This document shows positions 7,447 through 14,475 of a stretch of DNA of 14,988 nucleotides, piece by piece. Under the pieces are notes generated by a model. That model was not told the DNA's origin. It ran no database searches and was given only the letters and a program-made list of their open reading frames with translations. The stretch covers positions 1 through 14,988 of the forward strand of contig NZFJ01000052.1 of NCBI GenBank assembly GCA_002690625.1. The letters are read 5' to 3'. The stretch is from Rickettsiales bacterium. Its GTDB lineage: Bacteria > Pseudomonadota > Alphaproteobacteria > TMED109 > TMED131. The translations under genes and the position numbers were made by a program. Position 1 is the stretch's first letter; each line of letters starts with the position of its first letter.

Positions 7447-8710
7447 AAGGAGGTTGGTGCATTACATAATTATTTTCTAATTTTTCACCTATTCGTAGGC
7501 ATTGATTCCATTTGCTAAGTCTTTCTGACCTAGACATAGAACCAACTTTAAGTTGTTTTATACCCCAACCTACACTTAAATCTGATATTATACTATCTTC
7601 TGTTTCTCCTGATCTTGCAGAGATTATTGTGAATAGCTTTAATTTTTTAGATAAATTTATAGCTTTTATTGTCTCAGATATAGTACCTATCTGGTTGGGT
7701 TTAATTAAAACTGTATTTATTGCATCATTATTATTTGCCATTTTTATCAATTTTGTATTAGTAACAACTAAATCATCTCCAACTATTTGAAGATAGGAAG
7801 GAGCTTCACTTTTAAATTCTTTGTATTCATCTAAATCTAATTCATCAAAAGGATCTTCTATGGATATTATGGGGTAGTTATTTATTATTTGTAATAATTT
7901 TTTTTTAAACTGTTTTTTACTATATGGTTTATTGTTTTTAAATAGAATATAACCTTTTTCTTTTTTAAGGTTATTAGCTGCTATATCTAAAGAAATAGAA
8001 ACTTCTTTAAAGAATTCTAGACCAGCTTCTTCAATACATTTTGAAAGAAAAGTTAGAGTTTCTTCTATATCTCTAAAATTTGGCCAATAACCACCTTCAT
8101 CAGCTACTCCTAGAAGTTTTCCATCTTTAAACAACTTGTCTCCTGCTATTTTGTAAATTCTATAAACCCATTCCAATGCAGTATAAAAATCAGGAGCACC
8201 ATTTGGGATAACCATAAAGTCTTGTATTGGTATGCTTCCTTTTGCATGTTTTCCACCACCTATAATTTGAATCTCAGGGATAGGTAGTTTTTTATTTTTA
8301 GGGTTTAAATAACTCCAAAGAGGTTTTTTATTTGATTTAGATGCACATCTTAGAACAGCCATTGATACTGCAATCGTTGTGTTTCCACCCAAAAATGATT
8401 TATTTTCTGTCCCATCCAAATTTATTAATATATTATCTATTTTTTTTTGATTTTCTATCTCTTGCCCTATTAGGGCTTTTCTGATTATAGAATTAATTAG
8501 TTTTATATTTTCGGTAACTCCCTCGCCATAAAAGTGTTTTTTATTATCTTTTTTTTCAATTGCTTCATTGTAGCCTTTTGAAGCACCAGATGGAGCTATA
8601 GCAATTCCAGATATTTTATTATTTACTATAACTTCTGCTTCAATTGTTGGTTTTCCTCTGCTATCAAAAACCATTCTACCCTTAATATCTGTAATCTTAT
8701 TTTTTGACAT
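7427..8710 (-). CDS. Divergent enolase homologue, probably not glycolytic
   Basis: This 427-aa protein has the complete enolase fold and most of its signatures: PSGASKG (40-46), GGGKHAKG (151-158), ADEGG (203-207), SLDIAA (240-245), IEDP (284-287), VGDDL (310-314), IKPNQIGT (336-343) and RSGETED (366-372). By comparison with yeast enolase, the metal ligands (D242, E285, D312), both catalytic lysines (K337, K388), the GDEGG glutamate (E205), the loop His (H155) and the phosphate-binding Arg/Ser (R366, S367) are kept. Two positions differ: QEF is QDF (D164), replacing the Glu168 equivalent, and SHRSGE is SARSGE (A365), replacing His373. GDEGGFAP is ADEGGYWP. I infer an enzyme on a phosphorylated substrate other than, or in addition to, 2-phosphoglycerate. 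Its ATG overlaps the upstream kinase gene by 14 bases. Calling it eno would be unsafe. Confidence 0.85.
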   Translation of the reverse strand: MSKNKITDIKGRMVFDSRGKPTIEAEVIVNNKISGIAIAPSGASKGYNEAIEKKDNKKHFYGEGVTENIKLINSIIRKALIGQEIENQKKIDNILINLDGTENKSFLGGNTTIAVSMAVLRCASKSNKKPLWSYLNPKNKKLPIPEIQIIGGGKHAKGSIPIQDFMVIPNGAPDFYTALEWVYRIYKIAGDKLFKDGKLLGVADEGGYWPNFRDIEETLTFLSKCIEEAGLEFFKEVSISLDIAANNLKKEKGYILFKNNKPYSKKQFKKKLLQIINNYPIISIEDPFDELDLDEYKEFKSEAPSYLQIVGDDLVVTNTKLIKMANNNDAINTVLIKPNQIGTISETIKAINLSKKLKLFTIISARSGETEDSIISDLSVGWGIKQLKVGSMSRSERLSKWNQCLRIGEKLENNYVMHQPPSIWKSF

Positions 8711-9707
8711 ATTTGTCCCATGTAGATATAAAGTTATTTATATTACATTGATTTTTATTAAGAATTTCTAATGCAAAGGATCTAGTAATTACTTTCTCTT
8801 TTTCCGTAAAATATTCTACAGGAGATTTTCCATCGACACGAGCTAAAATAAGTAAAGGTAATAACTGAAAAAATCTTTTAGTAAATAAATCTTTTTCTTC
8901 CCAATTTAAATTATCTATATAATTAGTAATAAATTGTTTACTTAAATTAATATACTTATTTTTAATTTTAGGATTTAAAAAACTTTTAAGAATAATATGA
9001 TTATTGCAGAAAGCTAAATCAAAAGCTGGATCACCCCAGCAAGCTGTCTCTGCATCTAAAATTACGGCACTATTTCTACCTGTAAGTATATTTTTTGGAC
9101 TAAAATCTCCATGGATTAGGGTCTTCTTATTTAACATCAAATTATCAGCAGCTTGTAAAAATTTATTTTTATATTCGGGATATGATTGCGATGTAAAAAG
9201 TATATATGGCTCTATTCTTATATCATGAAAAGTTTTATCATTGCTAAATTTTTTTTCATAATTTTTCTTATTAAAGAAAAAAGCATGTTTTTTATTGAGA
9301 ATTTTTGAAACTTGTGTAGCATCATTGACATTTATTTTATTATTAAGTAATTTTTTTTTCCATAAGGAATACTGTTCAGGTTTAAACCATTCTAAGGCTA
9401 ATATATATTTTTTACTATCATGTCCTAATAACTTAGGAAAAGATGAAGGTATAATTTTTTTACATTCTTTAAAATACTCAGCTTCAAAATTACTTCGATT
9501 TATTGGAGCAAACCAATCTTCTTTTACAGCCAGTTTACGTAAAGCTCTTTTAATACAAAACTCTTTATTGTTTTCTGTTTTAATATAATAAATATCAGAT
9601 GATACACCATCTGTAATTTTTTTATAAAAAAACTTTGTTCGTAACTCTAATAGACCAAACTGACATGCTGCTTTATATATAGGTTCCGGTAAGCTACTTA
9701 TTTTCAA
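8697..9707 (-). CDS. APH/methylthioribose-kinase-like phosphotransferase
   Basis: This 336-aa protein has the aminoglycoside-phosphotransferase/choline-kinase fold and should transfer phosphate from ATP to a small molecule. Visible elements are a nucleotide loop (ITDGVSSDIYYI, 31-42), an ATP-anchoring lysine in CIKRAL (K53), and an acidic partner in FEAEYF (E75 or E77). The Brenner-type catalytic loop HGDFSPKN is at 199-206, and the metal-binding LDAE (217-220) is followed by WGDPAFDLA (224-232). The KRALRKL...DWFAP region recalls methylthioribose-kinase relatives. No resistance role is suggested. The start is a TTG at 9705-9707 inside the end of the bactofilin gene; AGGTG seven bases upstream (minus strand, 9715-9719) supports it, and no other start is available near the N-terminus. 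It overlaps both neighbours by 14 bases, so translation is probably coupled. The substrate is unknown; the enolase-like partner hints at a hydroxy-acid. Confidence 0.83.
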   Translation of the reverse strand: MKISSLPEPIYKAACQFGLLELRTKFFYKKITDGVSSDIYYIKTENNKEFCIKRALRKLAVKEDWFAPINRSNFEAEYFKECKKIIPSSFPKLLGHDSKKYILALEWFKPEQYSLWKKKLLNNKINVNDATQVSKILNKKHAFFFNKKNYEKKFSNDKTFHDIRIEPYILFTSQSYPEYKNKFLQAADNLMLNKKTLIHGDFSPKNILTGRNSAVILDAETACWGDPAFDLAFCNNHIILKSFLNPKIKNKYINLSKQFITNYIDNLNWEEKDLFTKRFFQLLPLLILARVDGKSPVEYFTEKEKVITRSFALEILNKNQCNINNFISTWDKYVKK

Positions 9708-10065
9708 TTAATAGCACCTGATCTTTTTCAATTGGTTTCATTGGTCCAGAAATAGTTGCTCCAACTTCAACAACAATAGAATTATAAGAGAGAGATCCTT
9801 TTACTCTTCCACCTTTACAAACCTTAAGTTCTACTACTTCACCATTACCTATAAATTCACCATAAATTTCTAAGTTTGTACAATTTAGGTTTCCATCTAT
9901 CCTGCCTTTAGGACCTATTTTTATAGTTGTTCCTTTTATATTTCCTTTTATGTGACCATGAACATCTAGAACACAATCAGATTTTAAAGTTGAGCCTTTA
10001 TCAACTATAAGCTTAGTTTCATGTGCTATACTTGAAATGCTTAATTTCTTTTTTATACTATTCAT
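9694..10065 (-). CDS. Bactofilin (polymer-forming cytoskeletal protein)
   Basis: This 123-aa protein is a bactofilin (DUF583), which self-assembles without nucleotide into beta-helical filaments, usually on the inner membrane, and can position enzymes or shape the envelope. The central region, about residues 18-110, is a chain of short beta-strands with regularly spaced glycines (VHGHIKGNIKG, IGPKGRIDGNL, IYGEFIGNGEV, KGGRVKGSLSY, GATISGPM), typical of the beta-solenoid. A short charged N-terminal tail with KKK could contact membrane or partners. It is the first gene of a minus-strand operon with a small-molecule kinase and an enolase-like protein, which is unusual company: bactofilins more often sit beside peptidoglycan hydrolases. 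The gene lies 70 bases from the divergent lactate-dehydrogenase-like gene. No clear Shine-Dalgarno sequence precedes its ATG. Confidence 0.9.
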   Translation of the reverse strand: MNSIKKKLSISSIAHETKLIVDKGSTLKSDCVLDVHGHIKGNIKGTTIKIGPKGRIDGNLNCTNLEIYGEFIGNGEVVELKVCKGGRVKGSLSYNSIVVEVGATISGPMKPIEKDQVLLIENK

Positions 10066-10099
10066 TTTTTTTTTATATCATATTATTTAATAAAAGCGA

Positions 10100-10130
10100 T
10101 TGTTTTTTATTCCAAAGGATCTAATATAAT
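10100..10130 (+). promoter_or_regulatory. Candidate promoter, leaderless, for LldD-like gene
   Basis: TTGTTT (10100-10105) and TATAAT (10125-10130) are separated by 19 bases. A start six or seven bases downstream falls at 10136-10137, on the ATG itself, so the message could lack a leader. AAGGA at 10115-10119 is too far (about 16 bases) to act as a ribosome site. The spacer is longer than ideal. Confidence 0.3.
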
Positions 10131-10135
10131 AATAT

Positions 10136-11290
10136 ATGTTCAACAGTTTAAATAATTGTAATAATACAGAAGATTTCAGAATGTTAGCAAAGTCTAGATT
10201 ACCTTCTCCAATTTTTCATTATATAGATGGAGCAGCCGATGATGAAGTTACTATTAAGCAAAATACAAAAGCATATGAAAATTGTGATTTAGTCCCAAAT
10301 GTACTAGCTGGCGTTAAAGATATTGATATGTCAGTTGAAATAATGGGAAAGAAAATAGATATTCCCTTATTTTGTTCCCCTACAGCATTGCAGAGACTAT
10401 TCCATCATGATGGAGAGTTAGCTGTAGGAAAAGCTGCTCAAAAATATAATACATTTTTTGGTGTTTCTTCACTAGGAACATATAGTTTAAAAAAAATTTC
10501 TGACCATGTTAGTACTCCAAAAATATTTCAGTTTTACTTTCATAAAGACAGAGGTCTCAATAATGACATGGTTGAAAAGTGTAAAGAAGCTAATTTTGAT
10601 GCTATTGCACTTACAGTTGACACAATTACTGGTGGAAACAGAGAAAGAGATTTAAAAACTGGATTTACTTCTCCACCTAGACTTACTTTAGCAAGTTTAT
10701 TTAGTTTTGCTTTGCATCCAATGTGGGCTTTTAATTATTTTACTCATGAAAAATTTGAACTAGCTCAATTGAAAGATTATATAAAGGAAGGTAGTAATTT
10801 AGCAATTTCCGTAGGAGATTATTTCAGTTCCATGTTAGATCAAAACATGAATTGGAAAGATGCTGAGAATCTAAGATCTAAATGGGGAGGACACTTTTGT
10901 TTAAAAGGAATTATGAGTGTTGAAGATGCAAAAAAAGCAGTTGATATTGGTGCCTCTGCTATTATGTTATCAAATCACGGTGGTAGGCAACTAGATGGGT
11001 CAAGAGCTCCTTTTGATCAATTAAAAGAAATAGTTGATGCAGTAGGAGATAAAATTGATGTTATTTGTGATGGAGGTATAAGAAGAGGCACACATGTATT
11101 AAAAGCTTTATCACTTGGAGCTAAAGCATGTTCTGGAGGTAGGTTTTATTTATATGCATTAGCAGCCGCAGGTCAAAAAGGGGTAGAAAAAGCATTATCT
11201 AATATGAAGGCGGAAATAGAAAGAGATATGAAGTTAATGGGCTGTAAGACAGTATCTGATTTAACTCGAAAGAATATTAGATTCAGATAG
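10136..11290 (+). CDS. FMN-dependent L-lactate/2-hydroxy-acid dehydrogenase
   Basis: This 384-aa protein is a flavin (FMN) alpha-hydroxy-acid dehydrogenase of the LldD/cytochrome b2 family. These enzymes oxidise L-lactate, or a related 2-hydroxy-acid, to the 2-oxo-acid and pass electrons to quinone or cytochrome. Residues recognisable by family comparison are Y29 in YIDGAADDE, the flavin-lysine in CLKGI (K257), the catalytic base in SNHGGRQLDGSRAP (H281, with R284), R171 in GNRERD, and the phosphate-binding CDGGIRRGTHV (311-321). The beta-alpha barrel is complete and the length is normal. GGRFYLYALAA stands where many members have GRxYLYGLAA, so the exact substrate is not certain. The ATG at 10136 includes the EDFRMLAKSRLP stretch expected near the N-terminus. 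It is transcribed divergently from the bactofilin operon. Confidence 0.88.
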   Translation: MFNSLNNCNNTEDFRMLAKSRLPSPIFHYIDGAADDEVTIKQNTKAYENCDLVPNVLAGVKDIDMSVEIMGKKIDIPLFCSPTALQRLFHHDGELAVGKAAQKYNTFFGVSSLGTYSLKKISDHVSTPKIFQFYFHKDRGLNNDMVEKCKEANFDAIALTVDTITGGNRERDLKTGFTSPPRLTLASLFSFALHPMWAFNYFTHEKFELAQLKDYIKEGSNLAISVGDYFSSMLDQNMNWKDAENLRSKWGGHFCLKGIMSVEDAKKAVDIGASAIMLSNHGGRQLDGSRAPFDQLKEIVDAVGDKIDVICDGGIRRGTHVLKALSLGAKACSGGRFYLYALAAAGQKGVEKALSNMKAEIERDMKLMGCKTVSDLTRKNIRFR

Positions 11291-11318
11291 GCTTTATTTT
11301 ATACATTTATTATATCAC

Positions 11319-11378
11319 TTTAATTTTTAATGTAACACTTTAGATTAACTATTTCATAGGTCATCATTAAAAATTAAA
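11319..11378. repeat. 14-bp perfect inverted repeat downstream of LldD gene
   Basis: TTTAATTTTTAATG at 11319-11332 and its exact reverse complement CATTAAAAATTAAA at 11365-11378 are separated by 32 bases. It lies in the 153-base gap (11291-11443) between the dehydrogenase and photolyase-like genes, the longest unannotated gap in the window. A second pair, AGGTCA at 11358-11363 and TGACCT at 11392-11397, overlaps its right arm. A U-tract does not follow on the plus strand, so it is not a classic terminator. Otherwise the gap holds nothing I recognise. Confidence 0.4.
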
Positions 11379-11443
11379 TAAAAAAAATTTCTGACCTGAA
11401 AGTAATTATTAATCTTTTAAATTAAAAATAACGTAATAATGAT

Positions 11444-12634
11444 GTGAATTGCACATCTGTATATAACGAAGCCAATAATTTATTAGAGTTATTCTTAAAT
11501 AAAAAAATAAACAATTATAGTAAATTACGTAATTATGATTATGGAAAAGATGATCCTAACAAAGTAGTATCAGGGCTTTCTCGGTATATAAGCCATGGTA
11601 TAATAAAAGAAAAAGATATATTAGTAGCTATTAAAAAAAATAGACATAAAAGTGATAAATTTAAACAAGAAATACTATGGAGAACTTATTGGAAGGGTTG
11701 GTTAGAACATCATAGAGATTTATGGGAAAAATATAAGAAAACCCTTAAACAAGAAAAAATAGAAATAAGTAAATCGAAAAAAAATGAAATATATTTAAAA
11801 GCTATTTCAGGAGATACATTTTTAAAACCATTTAATTACTGGACAGAACAACTTATAAATACTGGATATTTACACAATCATGCTAGAATGTGGTATGCAA
11901 GTATTTGGATACACTATTTTTCCTTGCCATGGGTTTTAGGAGCAAACTTCTTTTATGAAAACCTCCTTGATAGCGATAGTGCTTCTAATACATTATCGTG
12001 GCGTTGGGTTGCTGGATTACATTCAAAGGGAAAAAAATACATAGCTTTTAAAGAAAATATAAAAAAATATACATTTGATAGGTTCAAAAATTTTAAATTA
12101 CCGGATCTAAATAACGTAATATTAAACGAAAATGAAATATGCAAAAATGAAACTAATTTCAAAAAAGCATCTGTATTTGAAAATAAAAAAAAGATATGTT
12201 TATTTGTATTTGAAAATAATTTGAATCTAAATTTTCTTTTAGAAAATAATAATTTTATTTCTGAGATAATCTTATTGAAATTTAATAATACTGAAATAAA
12301 ACAAAGTATTAGAGTCAGTAATTTTAAAAACAAATGCTGTGAAGATTTTTATCAACTTGTTAAGAATAAAAATATTAAAATTAATAAATTTATAATTCAA
12401 GATGAAATAAGTTATTTAATTAAACATTTAAAAACAAACAAGATAAGCGAAATATGCTATGAATTTATTCCTACAGGATATGAAAAGGATAGTTTTTCCT
12501 TAGTAAAAAGAAAATTAGTAAAAGAAAATATTTTATTAAAGGAAACTTTAGATCTATTCTACTTTAATGCATGGAAATATTGTAGTAGGGGATACTTTAA
12601 TTTTAAAAAAAACTTTATTGAATTCAGTGACTAA
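11444..12634 (+). CDS. Photolyase/cryptochrome-like protein with FAD domain first
   Basis: This 396-aa protein starts with the helical FAD-binding domain of the DNA photolyase/cryptochrome family: VSGLSRYISHGII (42-54), FKQEILWRTYWKGWL (73-87), GYLHNHARMWYASIWIH (141-157), then LLDSDSASNTLSWRWVAGL (174-192). In class I photolyases the last two line the flavin pocket. The usual N-terminal antenna (Rossmann) domain is missing, but residues about 248-396 resemble it: alternating hydrophobic strands (KKICLFVFE, SEIILLKF, NKFII, SEICYEF) and a WKYCSRGYFNFKKNF ending like the GFFxFK segment of relatives. The order is therefore permuted relative to ordinary photolyases, a layout I recall from alphaproteobacterial homologues. 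Light-driven repair or sensing is inferred. The start is GTG; nearby ATGs at 11439 and 11442 run into TGA, and no Shine-Dalgarno is visible. Its 3' end overlaps the Nudix gene by 11 bases. Confidence 0.82.
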   Translation: MNCTSVYNEANNLLELFLNKKINNYSKLRNYDYGKDDPNKVVSGLSRYISHGIIKEKDILVAIKKNRHKSDKFKQEILWRTYWKGWLEHHRDLWEKYKKTLKQEKIEISKSKKNEIYLKAISGDTFLKPFNYWTEQLINTGYLHNHARMWYASIWIHYFSLPWVLGANFFYENLLDSDSASNTLSWRWVAGLHSKGKKYIAFKENIKKYTFDRFKNFKLPDLNNVILNENEICKNETNFKKASVFENKKKICLFVFENNLNLNFLLENNNFISEIILLKFNNTEIKQSIRVSNFKNKCCEDFYQLVKNKNIKINKFIIQDEISYLIKHLKTNKISEICYEFIPTGYEKDSFSLVKRKLVKENILLKETLDLFYFNAWKYCSRGYFNFKKNFIEFSD

Positions 12635-12644
12635 ATTTTTTTTT
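12605..12644. terminator. Candidate bidirectional AT-only hairpin terminator
   Basis: Eight A (12605-12612), C, TTTA (12614-12617), a 14-base loop, TAAA (12632-12635) and nine T (12636-12644) can form a 12-bp stem with one bulged base. On the plus strand it ends in a U-tract after the photolyase-like stop; on the minus strand it ends in one after the Nudix stop. An all-AT stem is weak, so function is uncertain. Confidence 0.3.
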
Positions 12645-13022
12645 CATTAACTTAATTACAGGATAATCTGCATTCAACCAAGATACAGTATTTAAATCAT
12701 TAACACTAAGTAGTTTATAGCTTTCATGAACATTAAGAGTAAAGTTTAAATCCATTAAAATACTTTTATAAAAATACATTTTTACTTCGTATTTAGGATA
12801 TTTAAATTTATTTGAATAAAAAAAATTTAATTTTTTAACATTTATACTAAGCTCCTCCCTTAATTCTCTTTTAAGAGCATCTACTTGTTCTTCATTTTTT
12901 TTAATCTTACCTCCTGGAAACTCATATTTTAATGACAATACAGGGTCGCTGCTAGCTTTTCTTTGAAATGCTAAAACTTTATTTTGAAAAAATAATATTG
13001 CAGCTACAACTTCTATGTACAT
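12624..13022 (-). CDS. Nudix hydrolase, MutT-like
   Basis: This 132-aa protein is a MutT/NudG-type Nudix hydrolase, which splits a nucleoside triphosphate (or oxidised dNTP) into the monophosphate and pyrophosphate, cleaning the nucleotide pool. Residues 4-21 (EVVAAILFFQNKVLAFQR) form the first strands. EFPGGKI (34-40) leads into the Nudix box: G38, E44, R52, E53, E56 and E57 are all present, giving the Mg-binding REL-x-EE pattern. The glycine near the end of the box is replaced by S59. The size is normal for MutT-like enzymes. The ATG (13020-13022) directly follows the stop of the mechanosensitive channel gene with no gap, so it is likely translated from the same message. Oxidised-nucleotide specificity is plausible beside a photolyase-like gene but is not proven by sequence. 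Confidence 0.88.
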   Translation of the reverse strand: MYIEVVAAILFFQNKVLAFQRKASSDPVLSLKYEFPGGKIKKNEEQVDALKRELREELSINVKKLNFFYSNKFKYPKYEVKMYFYKSILMDLNFTLNVHESYKLLSVNDLNTVSWLNADYPVIKLMKKKFSH

Positions 13023-14237
13023 CTAATTATTTAATAATTTCAATTCTTTAAATGTGTTATTTATATCCTTACTAGAGGGCTCTTGATAAACCTCTAGATC
13101 AAAATAGTGTACACTAGATAATATATGATCAAAGATATCAGATTGAATGTCCTCATACTTATTCCAATCAGTAGTATTAGTAAAAGTATAAATCTCTATT
13201 GGAAGACCATATTGGTTAATTGGCAACTGCCTTACCAAAAGAGTCATCTTTTTATTAATTAAAGGATGGTCTTCTATGTATTTCTTCAAATAAACTCTAA
13301 AACATCCTACATTTGTTAGAGTTCTTCTATTAATATCTCCTTCTTTCTTTTTTTTATTAGCTTCAGCTAATTCTATATTCTTTTTTTCTAAATAGTCTTT
13401 TATTAGAGAAAGAGCTTTTAATTTATTTAAAAGTAAATCATCAATAAATTTAATTGAAGAAACTGTAATAATTATTTTTCTTTTTATTCTTCTTCCTCCA
13501 CTATCTTTCATACCTCTCCAGTTTTTAAATGTTAATTCTAAAAATTTAGATGTTGGAAAGGTAGTTATTGTATTATCCCAGGCTTTAACCTTTACTCTAT
13601 GCAAACCCACTTCTAGAACTTCTCCATCAATATCTAATGCTTTAAGTTCTATCCAATCTCCTTCTTTTACTAAATTACCTCCATAAACTTGAATACTGGC
13701 CACTAAACCTAATATTGTGTCTTTAAAAACTAACAATAATATTGCACCTAAAGCACCTACTCCAGATAGAATGCCCCAAGGAGATAGATTTAATGCAAAA
13801 CATATAGCAAGTATTGATGAAATTATTATCACTATAAGTTTTATTAACTGTAAATAACTATTTATTGGATACTTAATAAATAAATTATTACTCTTATATG
13901 TAGTGTTTAAAGCAGATATAAATTTATTAATAATTATGGAAAGAGATATAATTATCCAAAACCCTGATATTTTTTTTATAAAAAGTAAAAGTTTTGAAAA
14001 ATTTTTTTCAGTTATATCTATATTATTAAAGGTCAACAATATAATTAATGGAGCAATTAAGAAACCTAGGGAATAGAAAAATTTAATATTTACAAGGTTT
14101 TTAAAAAGTTTTTTACTTTTTTTTTCTATTAATTTTTTTAAATAAGGATGTATTAGCTTAATAAATATAAAGGGTAAAATAATAGCTAATGAAAAGCTTA
14201 CTGTTAAGTACCAATCTATATGTATAAGATAGTTCAA
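13023..14237 (-). CDS. MscS-family mechanosensitive channel, YbdG type
   Basis: This 404-aa inner-membrane protein resembles YbdG, the MscS-family channel of miniconductance (MscM) type that opens under membrane tension and releases solutes during osmotic downshock. Five hydrophobic segments lie at about 9-30, 53-70, 82-104, 128-150 and 154-186. The last is the pore helix (SGVGALGAILLLVFKDTILG). It is followed by the beta domain, with EGDWIELKALDIDGEVLEVGLHRVKVKAWDNTITTFPTSKF split over 192-232, and an alpha-beta C-terminal cytoplasmic part. Length agrees with YbdG (about 415 aa) rather than short MscS. The start is TTG at 14235-14237; GGA (14246-14248 on the minus strand), eight bases away, supports it. 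The stop abuts the Nudix ATG. It lies just downstream of tRNA-Val, with 65 bases between. Confidence 0.87.
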   Translation of the reverse strand: MNYLIHIDWYLTVSFSLAIILPFIFIKLIHPYLKKLIEKKSKKLFKNLVNIKFFYSLGFLIAPLIILLTFNNIDITEKNFSKLLLFIKKISGFWIIISLSIIINKFISALNTTYKSNNLFIKYPINSYLQLIKLIVIIISSILAICFALNLSPWGILSGVGALGAILLLVFKDTILGLVASIQVYGGNLVKEGDWIELKALDIDGEVLEVGLHRVKVKAWDNTITTFPTSKFLELTFKNWRGMKDSGGRRIKRKIIITVSSIKFIDDLLLNKLKALSLIKDYLEKKNIELAEANKKKKEGDINRRTLTNVGCFRVYLKKYIEDHPLINKKMTLLVRQLPINQYGLPIEIYTFTNTTDWNKYEDIQSDIFDHILSSVHYFDLEVYQEPSSKDINNTFKELKLLNN

Positions 14238-14302
14238 AATTTTTTTCCTTATTAAGTATAGGGAATATAGATATTATTTAAATAAATTTTTTCCTACTAA
14301 TC

Positions 14303-14377
14303 TGGTGGGTGGTACTGGTATCGAACCAGTGACCTCCACGATGTCAACGTGGCGCTCTCCCACTGAGCTAACCACCC
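14303..14377 (-). tRNA. tRNA-Val (anticodon GAC), CCA encoded
   Basis: On the minus strand the 75-base sequence folds as a complete cloverleaf. The acceptor stem is GGGTGGT/ACCACCC, the D stem GCTC/GAGC, and the anticodon stem CCACG/CGTGG with loop TTGACAT (anticodon GAC). The variable loop is AGGTC, and the T stem ACTGG/CCAGT has loop TTCGATA. Discriminator A and a genomically encoded CCA (TGG at 14303-14305 on the plus strand) follow. It reads GUC, and GUU by wobble. The upstream side is very AT-rich, with no promoter I can single out. Confidence 0.97.
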
Positions 14378-14475
14378 ACTTTATATTATTTTTATAATTT
14401 ATAACAAAATTAAGTAATTTTTACTAAGAATTTTCTTTATAACAGGCGCTGCAAGTAAATATTTATATAATACAT

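Noticed and set aside
7446..7453. Perfect Shine-Dalgarno-like GAAGGAGG on the plus strand
   Set aside because: It is followed only by an eight-codon frame, and it is the antisense of the Pro-Pro-Ser codons near the end of the enolase-like gene.
8697..9707. Aminoglycoside resistance gene
   Set aside because: Only the kinase fold is shared. The operon with bactofilin and an enolase-like gene, and the MTR-kinase-like N-terminal part, point to metabolism.
11953..12333. 126-codon minus-strand frame inside the photolyase-like gene
   Set aside because: It is the antisense of lysine/asparagine-rich coding sequence, Phe/Leu-rich as expected for such shadows, with no family features.
14303..14377. 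tRNA-Val as an integration site
   Set aside because: No integrase gene and no repeat of the tRNA 3' end was seen in the window.
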